Positions 7,865 through 17,050 of a DNA stretch of 22,936 bases are shown here, piece after piece; positions within the stretch are counted from its first letter, which is position 1, and every line of letters begins with the position of its first letter. The notes under the pieces were generated by a model, which was given only the letters and a program-made list of their open reading frames with translations, was not told the origin of the DNA and ran no database searches. The stretch comes from STC-74 sp031423995 (lineage in GTDB: Bacteria; Patescibacteriota; Gracilibacteria; BD1-5; UBA2023). A program made the position numbers and the translations under genes. The stretch is taken from the NCBI GenBank assembly GCA_031423995.1, contig JANPGO010000083.1, positions 1 through 22,936 on the forward strand. Reading direction: 5' to 3'.

Positions 7865-7919
7865 GGGAATTGGTACTATACACGTTAAAGTACTTAACTA
7901 TTAACTAAAAAGATTCTAT

Positions 7920-10169
7920 CTATTTCTTCGATATTTCAACTCACTTGAGATAGTATTGTATTATCTTTTGATAATCCCAACCCTGAGTAGCAAAATATGT
8001 TGCTCAGAGTCATGAAATACCTACTCAGTGTCATATTCTGACTTTTCATACTGATCCAGGGTCTTCCACAGACTGAAGATATGGTATATCCATACAATTC
8101 ATACTTCCACTATTTTTACAGTATTCGAGATAGGAAAGTGTCCGCCCGTCAGTACTCGACGAATACCAGACTTTTATAGGTTCTTTTTCATATTTTACGA
8201 CCAATCCTCTCGTCTCATCGACGTATCGAGACACATTTGGGGAACGCATCTCATAGCCATAGCCGAGATACTTCTGGAATGAGTCAGGATCATCGAGACC
8301 ATCATAAAGGAGTGTTTCATACTTTCGATGCGTTTTATCCATGTAGTAGTAGGCATAACTGCGTGCTGAGACGATGATCGTTTTTATTTTTTCAGGCAGA
8401 TCACTATTCGAGACTTCCCCGAGTCACCTGAGATAGTCCTCGATCGGGATTTCATTTACGATGAGGAACTTCCCTCCCTCATTTCGCACGACGATCTTCC
8501 CACGGAAGAGGTTATCATTATATTTATGGCTCATATCCCATGCTGGGATCCTCTCCCATGAGGTAATACGGACAACCTCTCACTCGAGAGAGAAACTCGA
8601 TCCTGTATAGACTCTATTTCCCGACTGGATCATAACCTGGTTTTTCCCTATGAGGCTGATAATTGCTCTATACTTCTGATTCGATGCGATCTTTCTCTGT
8701 CAGATGCGAGCGATAGGTGGTGAGACTGTGGCTCACTCGAGGATCATACTACTTCATGAATAAGAGAGTTTTATTTTCACGATTGGTGATTTTGGTGATT
8801 TTTTGAAGAGAGTACTGAGAATTGTAGTGTCTTGATTCACTGTACTATCTGGGGGTTTCAGTTCCATATTCTGTATCTCATCAGGAGGAATTGGATCAAT
8901 AGACGGATTTTCTGGATTCGGAATCAGTTTTCTCGGTGCATCGAGCTTGGAGATCAGTCATGGGATCTCAGAGTAGATATTGATTCATGGACAATCCGTC
9001 GCATCGAGGTCACGGTGACCAACGAGAGCTTTTGTGATATGAGTCTTCACTTCTCGACACTCGACTCCACCACTCTTACATGGGATAATCGCTGTCACAT
9101 CCGATGAGAGTGTGATACTATATTTCTCTGCAACATAGGAGATCGCTGCTTCAAGTCCTGCACGCTGATCACGATTGAGGTGAATATTTTGGAAGTTGCC
9201 AATCACAGAAATCCCAACGGTTCCAGCATTATTCGCATGGACATGACCTCAGACAACATAGTCTCCTCAAGCTCGTCACTCATAAATAGCCCCCCTCTGT
9301 CAGATAATGTAGTTGTAGCCTATATCACCCCACCCTCGAGTGATCGCATGATATTTGTAGATATCCTTCAGAAAGACCTCATCACTCGCCTCAGTCTCTT
9401 CGATATTCTCCGCCGTATGATGGATGACGATACGATTCACCTGTCGTGTCTTCTCGATCGGCCAGACGAGTCGATGACCATTCTCTGCTCTCTTGGTCGA
9501 TATAGCCTTCTCAGTATCTGGAAGGAGTACATCGAGAGCTTCTTGTCGCAGCGTATCGGTCGTGATTGACTCTATTTGTTCTCTAGTCTTCGGTGATTGT
9601 CGAAAGTGAAGGTATTCCTGAAATGCTCATTTCTGAAGAGCACTCTCTGCATATCGATACGATTCATCTGCTCACCACTCGGCACGACTCACGATACGAG
9701 TGCCAGCATAGGCAGTATTCATGACAGAATGAGATGGACCTTCACTATAGGAACTCATGAGGATGAGATCCTCAGGATGCAGTGGGATATTCGATGTTAT
9801 ACGGAAATGTGCCGTATCTTGAGCCTGCCCAATCCAAGGAACAGAAAATATCCGAGTATCATAGTGCACCATGTCGAGATCCTCGGTATCGAGTCATCGT
9901 TCTATATTTTTCCCATCTTTTTCCCATGCAACGTTCACCCGAGAAGTAAGAAGCTCAGAACTCCTTGGGAAGGAGAAATATAGTGCTGTTCTCGGGCTCT
10001 CGAAAGTGACTGAGGCATCTATATGATAGAGTCAGTCACTCCCGTGTACGGAAGTCACTCCATTCAAACGAGAGGTATAGAGTGGATACGTTGTATCATT
10101 GCCAGAAAAAAACCAGATACCGCTGGCACCAATAAGGGAAATCAGAAAAAGTGAAAAAAAAGAACGCAT
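7920..10169 (-). CDS. Exported amidase-SpoIID fusion (peptidoglycan hydrolase)
   Basis: A 749-residue protein with 21 UGA glycines. Residues 1-20 (MRSFFSLFLISLIGASGIWF) form a signal or anchor. RIVSRAEWGADE (158-169) is the usual lead-in of PGRP-like amidases. An Amidase_2 domain follows at about 245-400, with zinc ligands His250/251, His385 (GHRDLDATDCPG) and Cys393. A Pro-rich linker (about 415-455) leads to a SpoIID/LytB domain (about 480-749): catalytic Glu585 in YLRGLGEVS, ARSYAYYY, the WYSSSTDGRT segment and the C-terminal GHGVGISGLGA. Amidases cut the stem peptide from MurNAc; SpoIID is a lytic transglycosylase acting on stripped glycan. One chain may thus do both steps, outside the membrane. 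ATG 10169 puts the signal at the very N-terminus. Confidence 0.93.
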
Positions 10170-10295
10170 TTATTTGCCAAAATGGTAAAGAATGTGTAAG
10201 ATAAGAAAGTATATTCCTCTGGAAAAGATTTGTAGAACACAAGATTCTGCATATATTTCCTCAGAAATTTCCCTTCCATACAATAAAGTTATCCT

Positions 10296-11141
10296 ATGCT
10301 TTTTCGCCCTGAAATCAAGGAATTCACCAAAAATACACTCATTCTGACACTTTTCTTCACGCTCATTCTCCATGTCTCGTGGGGATATATCATGCCATAC
10401 CTCGGGATCTGAGCCAGTGCAAGCAATGATCAGAACTTCACCCAGCTGAACACGACCTATCTCGGCAGTATCGCAACTGCTATATCGATCAATATCTGAC
10501 AAAAAGATAAGGACATCGCAAAAATGAGTGGGAATCTCTCGAATGAGATCATATCGATAGCAGAAGTCCTTGCCCAACCAGCATTGGGTGTGAAGAAACT
10601 CATCGGATCGAATATGATGGGAATACAATCGTATGTGAATGTTCTGAAGACCGATATTATCGCTCTCCTCGATCGTGCAACAGATCGAACCGTCGCCCTC
10701 GGTGAACATATCGATATCCTGAAGTCCTACTACCTCAGAACTGCAGATCGACTCACCATCATCTCAGATCAGATCACAGAACTGAATGCGATTATTCAGA
10801 CAACAACCCAGACGACTAATACTGCAAAGATTGCAATGGAGTCTCACTACAAAGCATTCGATCCGACGGGGATTGATACCGTGATCGATGACTATGCGAA
10901 AGCCAAGGAACGTCAGAGTCGAGCACAGGTCTATCTCATCTATCTCGAGCGATTCCAGCGTGCCTATGGTATCCTCCAAGCCGAAAACAAGATCATCCTC
11001 GATACCCTCCTCAATAATCGTGAGGCACTTATCAAGCGATCAGTCGTCGTCATTCCTGATTCTGGTACAGACTTCCTGAAGAAAATGGGACTCATCCAGA
11101 CCGAAGCCGAGTCAAAAGCCACGAAGACAACCCTTCAGTAG
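10296..11141 (+). CDS. Membrane-anchored coiled-coil protein of unknown function
   Basis: A 281-residue product starting MLFRPEIKEFTKNTLI. One hydrophobic segment (about residues 13-42) is followed by a long, mostly helical, heptad-like region (about 65-255) rich in Leu, Ile, Ala, Lys and Glu, then a short tail ending KATKTTLQ. Two UGA glycines near the N-terminus (GIGAS, NIGQK) join what the standard code would split. No family recognised. It is followed after 39 bases by a large polytopic membrane protein on the same strand, and the pair may assemble together in the envelope. It is divergent from the amidase-SpoIID gene. ATG 10296 was chosen because it precedes the membrane segment; a TACAAT box lies at 10279-10284 but no good -35. 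Confidence 0.8.
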
Positions 11142-11145
11142 AAAT

Positions 11146-11174
11146 TTGCAAAAAAATAACAAATGTGGTCTAAT
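11146..11174 (+). promoter_or_regulatory. Putative promoter giving a leaderless mRNA
   Basis: TTGCAA (11146-11151), a 17-base spacer and TCTAAT (11169-11174) lie so close to the ATG at 11181 that transcription would begin at or next to the start codon. No Shine-Dalgarno is present. Confidence 0.5.
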
Positions 11175-11180
11175 ACCTCT

Positions 11181-13490
11181 ATGTTCAAGAAAACTCTGAC
11201 ATCACTATTACTCACATTCATAGGAGTGGGAGGATTTTTCATGCATATAAATATGGATCAAGAGAAGAATTTTGAATGAAGACACTATTTTGTTTCAAGT
11301 ATATCTATTAATCAAACGTATGCGGCAGATGATTGTAATTGACCAAATCCTCCTGTACCTTGTCTAGACGCCTGACAAAACGCAGAAATACAGAAGATGC
11401 TCAATACACTGGTAGCAGCAGTGAATGTGATGCTCGGGATTGTCACGATCATCGTCACTCCAGCGATCATGCTCGCGAGTTGGCTCATGTCACCTGATTG
11501 GACTGCAGGGGATCTTTTCGGTATACGACCGGTCATGCACAGCCTCTGGGTCACGGTGTCGAATATCACATACCTTATATATGCGATACTCCTGATATTC
11601 ATAGCACTTGCGACAATCTTCAACTCTGAACACTATGGCTACAAGTCTATGCTCCCGAAGCTCGCTCTCGGTATCATCCTCGTGCCACTCACATGGTGGA
11701 TGGTACAATTCACGGTATCTCTTGCAACCTATGTCACTGCTGCTGCTGTCAGTGTTCCTGCCGAAGCACTTCAGAAGTATACGAGTGATAATACTTGGTG
11801 GAATACTCCGATGATTCCGAAAAAAATGTCCTATAAAAATGGTGAAGCAGTAGACGATAAGAATAATAAAATAGATAATGAATACTGTAAGACAGCGAGT
11901 AACTGTCTCAAGCCCTCTGAAGTGACCATGAATGCTTGAGGACTCTATAGTCCACTCCTCATCTATAGCTTCTGAGTATTCAAGATCCAAGATATCAAAA
12001 AGATAGATAACGCATCAGATGTTATAAAATCTATAATGCAGCTGATCAATCAGTGAATCATAGGAGTTCTCATGTTTCTTGTATTTGGCATATTGATTAT
12101 GTGACTGATTTTTATGCTCCTCATGCGGGCAATAAAACTCTGGTTCTATGCCATCTTCTCTCCTCTATTCACTATCAAGTATGTTTTGGGTGAGAAGGCA
12201 TTCTGAGATGCCGATAAAGATGGGAGCTTCAATATCACAGAATTTATATGACTCGCATTCGTTCCTGCTGTCGTCTCTCTTGCCCTCTCATTTGGACTCA
12301 TTATCATCGCGGGAATGACTTCTCCGGCACCGAATGATCCAAATAATAAATGTGAATGAGAGGTCTGTACGATCACTATCATGGGGAATCCACAAAATAC
12401 TATCGTCAGTTCAACTAAAGAGAATATATCTAGTACGGTAGTGTCTATGGGATGAATCAGTTATACTTTTGAATGAAAAACTCAATGATGAGCAGTTGTA
12501 GTCCCAACATTGAGCTCAGCTCTTTCTTTGACTGGGAATTTCTTCTGAACGATCATTCTCGATATCATCGCCCTCATATTCATCTGGATTGCCTTCATGG
12601 CAGGGAAAGGTGTGAGCAAAGCGGCAGGAAAAGCGATCGAACCGTTCGAGAATATGGGAAACCAGATCGGAAAACTCGGTATGTCTCTCCCGAAATATGT
12701 TCCAATTCCTGGAACTGGTGGGCTCAGTATGAAGAGTATGGAAAAAGTTCCATGAATGATACAAAGTGGTATCGATACACGTGCAGATAAACACTTCAAA
12801 GAAGATACAACAATCTGAAGAACACTTAGTCAATTTGGTAATTCAGTAAGTGCTGGGGATTTAGCAAAAATGAAAGAGGCAGTCTATAATTATAAGTGAC
12901 AAGATAGTGCAAAATATCTCAGTCAAGCACTTCAAACGATGCATGCAGAAAATAAATGAGAAAAAATATCTTCCGATCATGAAGCTCAGAAGGTGATGGA
13001 TAAATTTGCATGAATGATCAAATCTTGAGATGTACAAGAGCAGCACTTGAAAGAGGTTATAAAAGATCCAACCATAGTGAAGAAGGTTATTGAGATATCA
13101 AAGAAGGACACATTGACTGAAGATGATAGAAATATCATAGCTGCTTACATGGCATGAAATAAACAAGAAAGTCTTAATGGTGCTGGAGCAAAAGATTGGC
13201 TTAAAGATAAGAAAAATGCAGCAGCAACAAATGATACAAAGAATACTACAATTAATGTTGAGAATAATTGAGGAGATAAATTTACATTCACAGGTGCTTG
13301 ATTTAACATGAAGGAGAAGACTAAAGACGAGATAATGAAAGAGCTTAATGCTCACCCAGAAGCATTTATAGATATACCTGAATCAGCTCTAAATGATATG
13401 TTAAAGAAGATGTTGAAAGAAGATGACCTGAAACCATTCTTGGCTAAAGTAAATATAGAAAGGGAGAAAAAGAAAGATAATAAGAAATAA
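11181..13490 (+). CDS. Large polytopic membrane protein, possibly VirB6/TrbL-like
   Basis: A 769-residue protein read through 24 UGA glycines. An N-terminal hydrophobic segment (about 4-22) precedes a Cys-containing exported stretch. Membrane segments follow at roughly 75-104, 117-146, 157-187, 293-330, 356-380 and 448-475. The tail from 476 to 769 is soluble and rich in Lys, Glu and Asp. The RAIKLWFYAIFSPLF segment and overall layout recall VirB6/TrbL-type channel subunits of type IV secretion systems, but similarity is at pattern level only. Residues 343-354 (DADKDGSFNITE) match an EF-hand calcium loop and sit between two membrane segments. Codon use becomes much more AT-rich after about 12830. 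No VirB4 or other secretion gene is visible here to support the assignment. Confidence 0.85.
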
Positions 13491-13546
13491 GATTAGAAAT
13501 TATATCACAACAATATATAAAGAATCATCTGTCTAAAAGTGTATTA

Positions 13547-14173
13547 TTATCTCACTCCGTAACTCTTCCCTTCCACTTGATTAACAGCGCTCATAATCCC
13601 GATGAGTTCACCTGAGAGTGTCCAGAGCGGTGTACCACTCTCCCCATGATCGATGATTATATCAGTGACGATAGTTCACGAGAGGAGCTTTCCTGAGAGT
13701 GTTGCATCATAGCCGAGATAGTCCTGAGAGAGTCCGAGGATACGTCCTTGGACTCTTCCTGTTTCTGTGAGGATCAATACTCATTCTCAGACTACCAATC
13801 CCCTCTCATATGCCTCTGGAATTGAGGTATATTCTTTCTCGAGATCCACTTCGAGCATACTCATATCCTTCATGGGATCAGGAAACATTATTTTCTGAAT
13901 TAGATATTTTTGCCCATTTACGACGACTCTACAGGGAAAGGAAATACTTCATGATTGACTCTTAACTCATCACTGCGCACATCGCTCAACCACATGCCGA
14001 CTCGTGAGTATCTGATGGCGGGAGAGGATGACTCACTTCCCTTCACTTCCCATAGGTGCGATGGACTCTATCTGTACAATCTGATTTCGTAACATAGCTT
14101 CATTGAAAACTGGTTTCTGATAAGAACATGCCGTGAGAAGTAAGCAGATGAGGATAATTTTGAAGACTTTCAT
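13547..14173 (-). CDS. Trypsin-like serine protease, lipoprotein
   Basis: A 208-residue product with a lipoprotein signal (MKVFKIILICLLLTAC, Cys16). The chymotrypsin-fold triad is present: His60 in LTSRHVV (compare LTAAHCV), Asp103 in MKDMSML, and Ser179 in DHGESGTPLWT, the expected GxSGxP nucleophile motif. It should be a lipid-anchored protease on the outside of the membrane. There is no PDZ domain, so it is smaller than DegP/HtrA. Seven UGA glycines, including a pair after Gln67. It is convergent with the 769-residue membrane protein gene (56-base gap, no terminator seen) and divergent from mscL. A good promoter lies directly upstream. Confidence 0.88.
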
Positions 14174-14188
14174 AATTGGATTATTCAT

Positions 14189-14217
14189 ACTATAGAGAAT
14201 ATGCCTATATCTGTAAA
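14189..14217 (-). promoter_or_regulatory. Promoter of the serine protease gene
   Basis: On the minus strand TTTACA (14212-14217), a 17-base spacer and TATAGT (14189-14194) each match the sigma-70 consensus at 5 of 6 positions. Transcription would begin near 14182, leaving a leader of about 9 bases without a Shine-Dalgarno. Confidence 0.55.
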
Positions 14218-14298
14218 GTGGAAAAATACAGAAAGTTCCATAGAATGAGTAAGTTACTAGTTACTGATTCTAACGCTGAAGTACAGAATTAAGGTCAC

Positions 14299-14366
14299 CG
14301 TCATCCTGAGCTTGCGAAGGATCCAGAGGACCAAAACATGGATTCTTCACTCTGTTCAGAATGACG
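14299..14366. repeat. Palindromic repeat upstream of mscL
   Basis: CGTCATCCTGAG (14299-14310) pairs with TTCAGAATGACG (14355-14366) at 10 of 12 positions; inner parts GAAGGATCC and GGATTCTTC extend the pairing. It is a common type of bacterial interspersed palindrome, distinct from families A and B. It lies between the divergent protease and mscL genes. Confidence 0.8.
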
Positions 14367-14401
14367 GAACTATTACATCCTATTTTTCTAATCTCTCTTG
14401 T

Positions 14402-14827
14402 ATGTCTGTATTGAAGGAATTTCGCGACTTCGCGATGAAGGGAAATGTGGTTGATCTCGCAGTGGGCGTTATCATCGGTGGTGCTTTTGGGAAAATTGTC
14501 ACATCACTCGTGGAGGATATCATTATGCCAACAATTGGAAAAATCACTGGCGGACTCGATTTCTCCAACATGTATTATGCATTCGGGAATCCTTCTGTGA
14601 CGTGATGACTCGCTGACGCGAGAAAAGCAGGGGCAGTGCTCGCTTGGGGGAATTTCCTTACGATTACTCTCAATTTCGTCATCGTTGCCCTCTGTATATT
14701 CATGATCGTGAAGGCAATGAATAAGGCAGTGAAGAAGAAACCTGCAGAAGCTCCAGCGCCCACAGGACCAACAGATATAGAACTCCTCACAGAGATCCGT
14801 GATCTCATGAAGAAGCGGTCAGCATAA
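14402..14827 (+). CDS. mscL: Large-conductance mechanosensitive channel
   Basis: Opens under membrane tension to release solutes on osmotic downshock; works as a homopentamer in the cytoplasmic membrane. The 141-residue product has the canonical N-terminus MSVLKEFRDFAMKGNVVDLAVGVIIGGAFGKIV (first pore helix, about 15-40), the periplasmic loop, a second helix (about 78-102) and a C-terminal helix ending DIELLTEIRDLMKKR. Two adjacent UGA glycines in the loop (after NPSVT) complete the protein. ATG 14402 is the family start; the frame is open further upstream only because it runs through the palindromic repeat. A strong terminator follows 15 bases after the stop. A TCTAAT box at 14387-14392 could be its -10, but no good -35 was found. 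Confidence 0.97.
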
Positions 14828-14842
14828 TATGCCCACTCTTGA

Positions 14843-14870
14843 AAGAATCCAGAATCTGGATTCTTTTTTT
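14843..14870 (+). terminator. Rho-independent terminator after mscL
   Basis: A perfect 10-bp stem AAGAATCCAG / CTGGATTCTT with loop AAT is followed by a T-run to 14870. Confidence 0.9.
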
Positions 14871-14886
14871 GTGATGAGAACTCTAT

Positions 14887-14914
14887 TTGCGAATTGATCT
14901 ATTCTCACTATACT
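14887..14914 (+). promoter_or_regulatory. Putative holA promoter, leaderless
   Basis: TTGCGA (14887-14892), a 16-base spacer and TATACT (14909-14914) lie just after the mscL terminator. The GTG start at 14922 is 7 bases from the -10, so the transcript would begin at the start codon. Confidence 0.5.
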
Positions 14915-14921
14915 CTCCCCC

Positions 14922-15968
14922 GTGGAACAACAGAAAAATATCATCTACATCACAGGAATTGATACCTACTGAGTACGTGGGGAAAAAGAACGATGGAAAC
15001 AGCTCTTTCGTGAGCGACAAGGAAGTGAGAATATCGAAGAAATTCGGATCGAAGAAGTGACGGACTGGAGTAGGATCGAGCAGAACATGCAGAGTATGGG
15101 ACTTTTTGCTGAGAAACGTCTCTGGTGTATCAGTTGAGGAAAGAAAAAAAGAAAAGAAGAGGATGTTGAAGAAGAGAAAGAATCAGTGAAACTCGCAAAG
15201 AAAAAAGAAAGTGAAATAGAATCGCGTATCCTCGCACTGGTCGAAAATATAGGAGATGAACAGGTAGTGATTTTTTCTTGACTGAATTATGACAGTGCGA
15301 AATGAGTACTCATTCCCTGGCTCGAGAAACATGCCCAAATAAAAAAATTCAATACACTTTGGTCTGGAGAGTCCTGGGAAAAACGATTCCCGAACCTCGA
15401 TACATCTGTTGTGGAAAAAGTCCTCCAAGCTTATAAAGATGCAGAAAGCACCAAAGAGGAAACATCGATCACCGTTTCAGACGCAATCTGATGATCCCTC
15501 GAAAAACTCTCACTCCTTAGAGAATCATGAACCATTCGGGATGAAGCTATCTGAGAATCACTCGACCGTGCCTATTCTGGAAAGATATTCGATCTCTCAG
15601 ACGCCATTCTTGCGAGAGACTTTCGCAAATCCATGAAGCTCCTGAAGCGAATACTTGAGAGTACCACTCCCTATGAGCTCCTGCCTGTGCTCATCGGAGG
15701 GCTCAGGAGTGCCGTCTACATGAAGTATCTTCAAACACGAGGAATATGAGAAAAGGAAGTTCAAAAACTCCTCAAGGTCCACCCATATGTTTTCTCAAAA
15801 GTGATGCAATCACGTATTTCATACAGAGAAATCAATCAATTCTATTCCAAGCTGATCGATGCGAATATAGCATACAAAAGCGGAGGCTGAATGCAGGATA
15901 CTGAATTATGAAGGATTTTTGCAATAGAGCTAGCCATTCTTGGATTGCAAAAAAAAGATTTTCCATAG
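14922..15968 (+). CDS. holA: DNA polymerase III delta subunit (clamp loader)
   Basis: A 348-residue protein matching the delta subunit, which opens the beta sliding clamp within the clamp-loader complex. The N-terminus EQQKNIIYITGIDTYGVRGE is the first strand and P-loop-like turn of the degenerate AAA+ domain. LFAEKRLWCIS corresponds to the 'lFg.krlv' clamp-binding element. The C-terminal collar domain holds LSDAILARDFRKSMKLLKRI, ELLPVLIGGLRS and a closing IFAIELAILGL. A Lys/Glu-rich insert lies at about 70-100. Eleven UGA glycines. GTG 14922 fits the family start and a promoter directly upstream; an in-frame ATG at 14874 would add 16 residues but sits only 4 bases after the terminator. The FKBP gene begins 34 bases after the stop. 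Confidence 0.85.
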
Positions 15969-16002
15969 AATAGAACCGTTTTATCCCTTCAATCACAATC
16001 AT

Positions 16003-17049
16003 ATGCGTACATCATACAAACTCCTTATTGGACTCTCGCTCATACTGACACTCTCTGCATGTATGGGGAATAGATCAGACAAAGATGATCAGAAACGTCC
16101 AGAAAAGAACACTCCTCCAAAAATTCAAGAACAATCAAGTTCTGGAACAACAAGTGTAACTCCTCAGACATCGAACTGTACACCAGTCACTCCTATGGAT
16201 GCCGCTGCCAAGAAGATATGGGAAACGGGTTTGAGTCCAAGTGCAGGAGCAGATGCTGCGAGCTCTGGAAAGATTATCCTCGTGAACTATACTCTGAGAA
16301 CATGTACAGAGAATGGAACAATCCTTGATACTTCTCGAGAGGCAGATGCGAAACTCGCAGGTATTCCTCAAGAAAGCCAACACAATGAACCATTTCAGAC
16401 AATTATTGGCTCTCATCAGACAGTTCCTGGATTTGAATATGGACTCATCGGAATGAAGAAGGGTGAGAAAAAACTCATTGCTGTAGCGGCAGTGGATGGA
16501 TACGGTGAGGAAGAATCAACTCCTGCTGTACAAGAACAGCATGTACCAAAATTCCAGATTGCACCAGAATATACATTGACACTCGACAAGTCACTCTTTG
16601 CTGATACTGTAACTCAGACTATCAAGAAAGAAAAACTCGGAGATAAGGCTAAAGACCTCAAGGTTGGACAAACCCTCACTGGTGGACAGAATAACGATAT
16701 TCCTGCCAAAGTAATGAAGATTGATGGTGATACGGTAACGCTTCAGATCGATAATAGTTCAAATCCATTTCATGGAAAAGAGTTAAAAGCGGGAGTGACT
16801 GCATCGGTTGCAGAAGGCAATGAGTTCAGAGTTCTCTCAGTTGAAGGAACTGGAGTTACATTCAGTGTTATCGATAAAAAAAGTCCTTTCTATGGAAAAT
16901 ATGAAACTGGGGCAACTATAGTTCTCCCTATTGGAAAGGTAACATTGAAGGCGATCGAGAAAGATGATGTGATTATCTCAATCGAGAGAGCGAAAGATCC
17001 GAAAAAGACATCACTTTTCTTTGATATTGAGGTTGTCGATATCAAGTAG
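16003..17049 (+). CDS. FKBP-type peptidyl-prolyl isomerase lipoprotein
   Basis: A 348-residue lipoprotein with signal MRTSYKLLIGLSLILTLSAC (lipobox LSAC, Cys20) and a Ser/Thr/Pro-rich linker to about residue 60. The FKBP domain follows (about 85-175): VNYTLRTCTENGTILDTS, PFQTIIGSHQTVPGFEYGL and GMKKGEKKLIAVAA. The rest holds two similar units, about 219-262 (IDNSSNPFHGKELKAG) and 268-312 (IDKKSPFYGKYETG). These resemble the insert-in-flap segment of SlyD-like FKBPs (NHPLAGK). It probably assists folding of exported proteins at the membrane surface. All 28 glycines use GGN, none UGA. ATG 16003 is chosen from the signal peptide. TTGCAA (15945-15950) and TAGAAT (15966-15971) at the end of holA could be its promoter. 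One base separates it from trmD. Confidence 0.9.
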   Translation: MRTSYKLLIGLSLILTLSACMGNRSDKDDQKRPEKNTPPKIQEQSSSGTTSVTPQTSNCTPVTPMDAAAKKIWETGLSPSAGADAASSGKIILVNYTLRTCTENGTILDTSREADAKLAGIPQESQHNEPFQTIIGSHQTVPGFEYGLIGMKKGEKKLIAVAAVDGYGEEESTPAVQEQHVPKFQIAPEYTLTLDKSLFADTVTQTIKKEKLGDKAKDLKVGQTLTGGQNNDIPAKVMKIDGDTVTLQIDNSSNPFHGKELKAGVTASVAEGNEFRVLSVEGTGVTFSVIDKKSPFYGKYETGATIVLPIGKVTLKAIEKDDVIISIERAKDPKKTSLFFDIEVVDIK

Positions 17050-17050
17050 C

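Larger units (their letters stand above)
7680..7919. other. Intergenic stretch with two palindromic repeats
   Basis: It contains no gene. It separates the dcd start from the amidase-SpoIID stop, both minus strand, and holds repeats at 7764-7825 and 7841-7864. A TATAC/TATAAA-rich patch near 7725-7740 could serve a dcd promoter, but no good -35 was found. Confidence 0.6.

Noticed and set aside
5447..7865. CRISPR array from the repeated CATTCCGGG / TTCCTGC units
   Set aside because: Copies are palindromic, few and unevenly spaced, with genes between; they are interspersed repeats, not direct repeats with spacers.
10170..10709. 179-codon minus-strand open frame opposite the coiled-coil protein gene
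   Set aside because: No family resemblance; antisense shadow of the plus-strand gene at 10296-11141.
11490..11990. 166-codon minus-strand frame opposite the large membrane protein
   Set aside because: Shadow of the 11181-13490 gene, which has membrane segments and a continuous table-25 frame.
14312..14401. Upstream extension of the mscL frame by 30 codons
   Set aside because: The extra codons translate the palindromic repeat; the canonical MscL start is ATG 14402.
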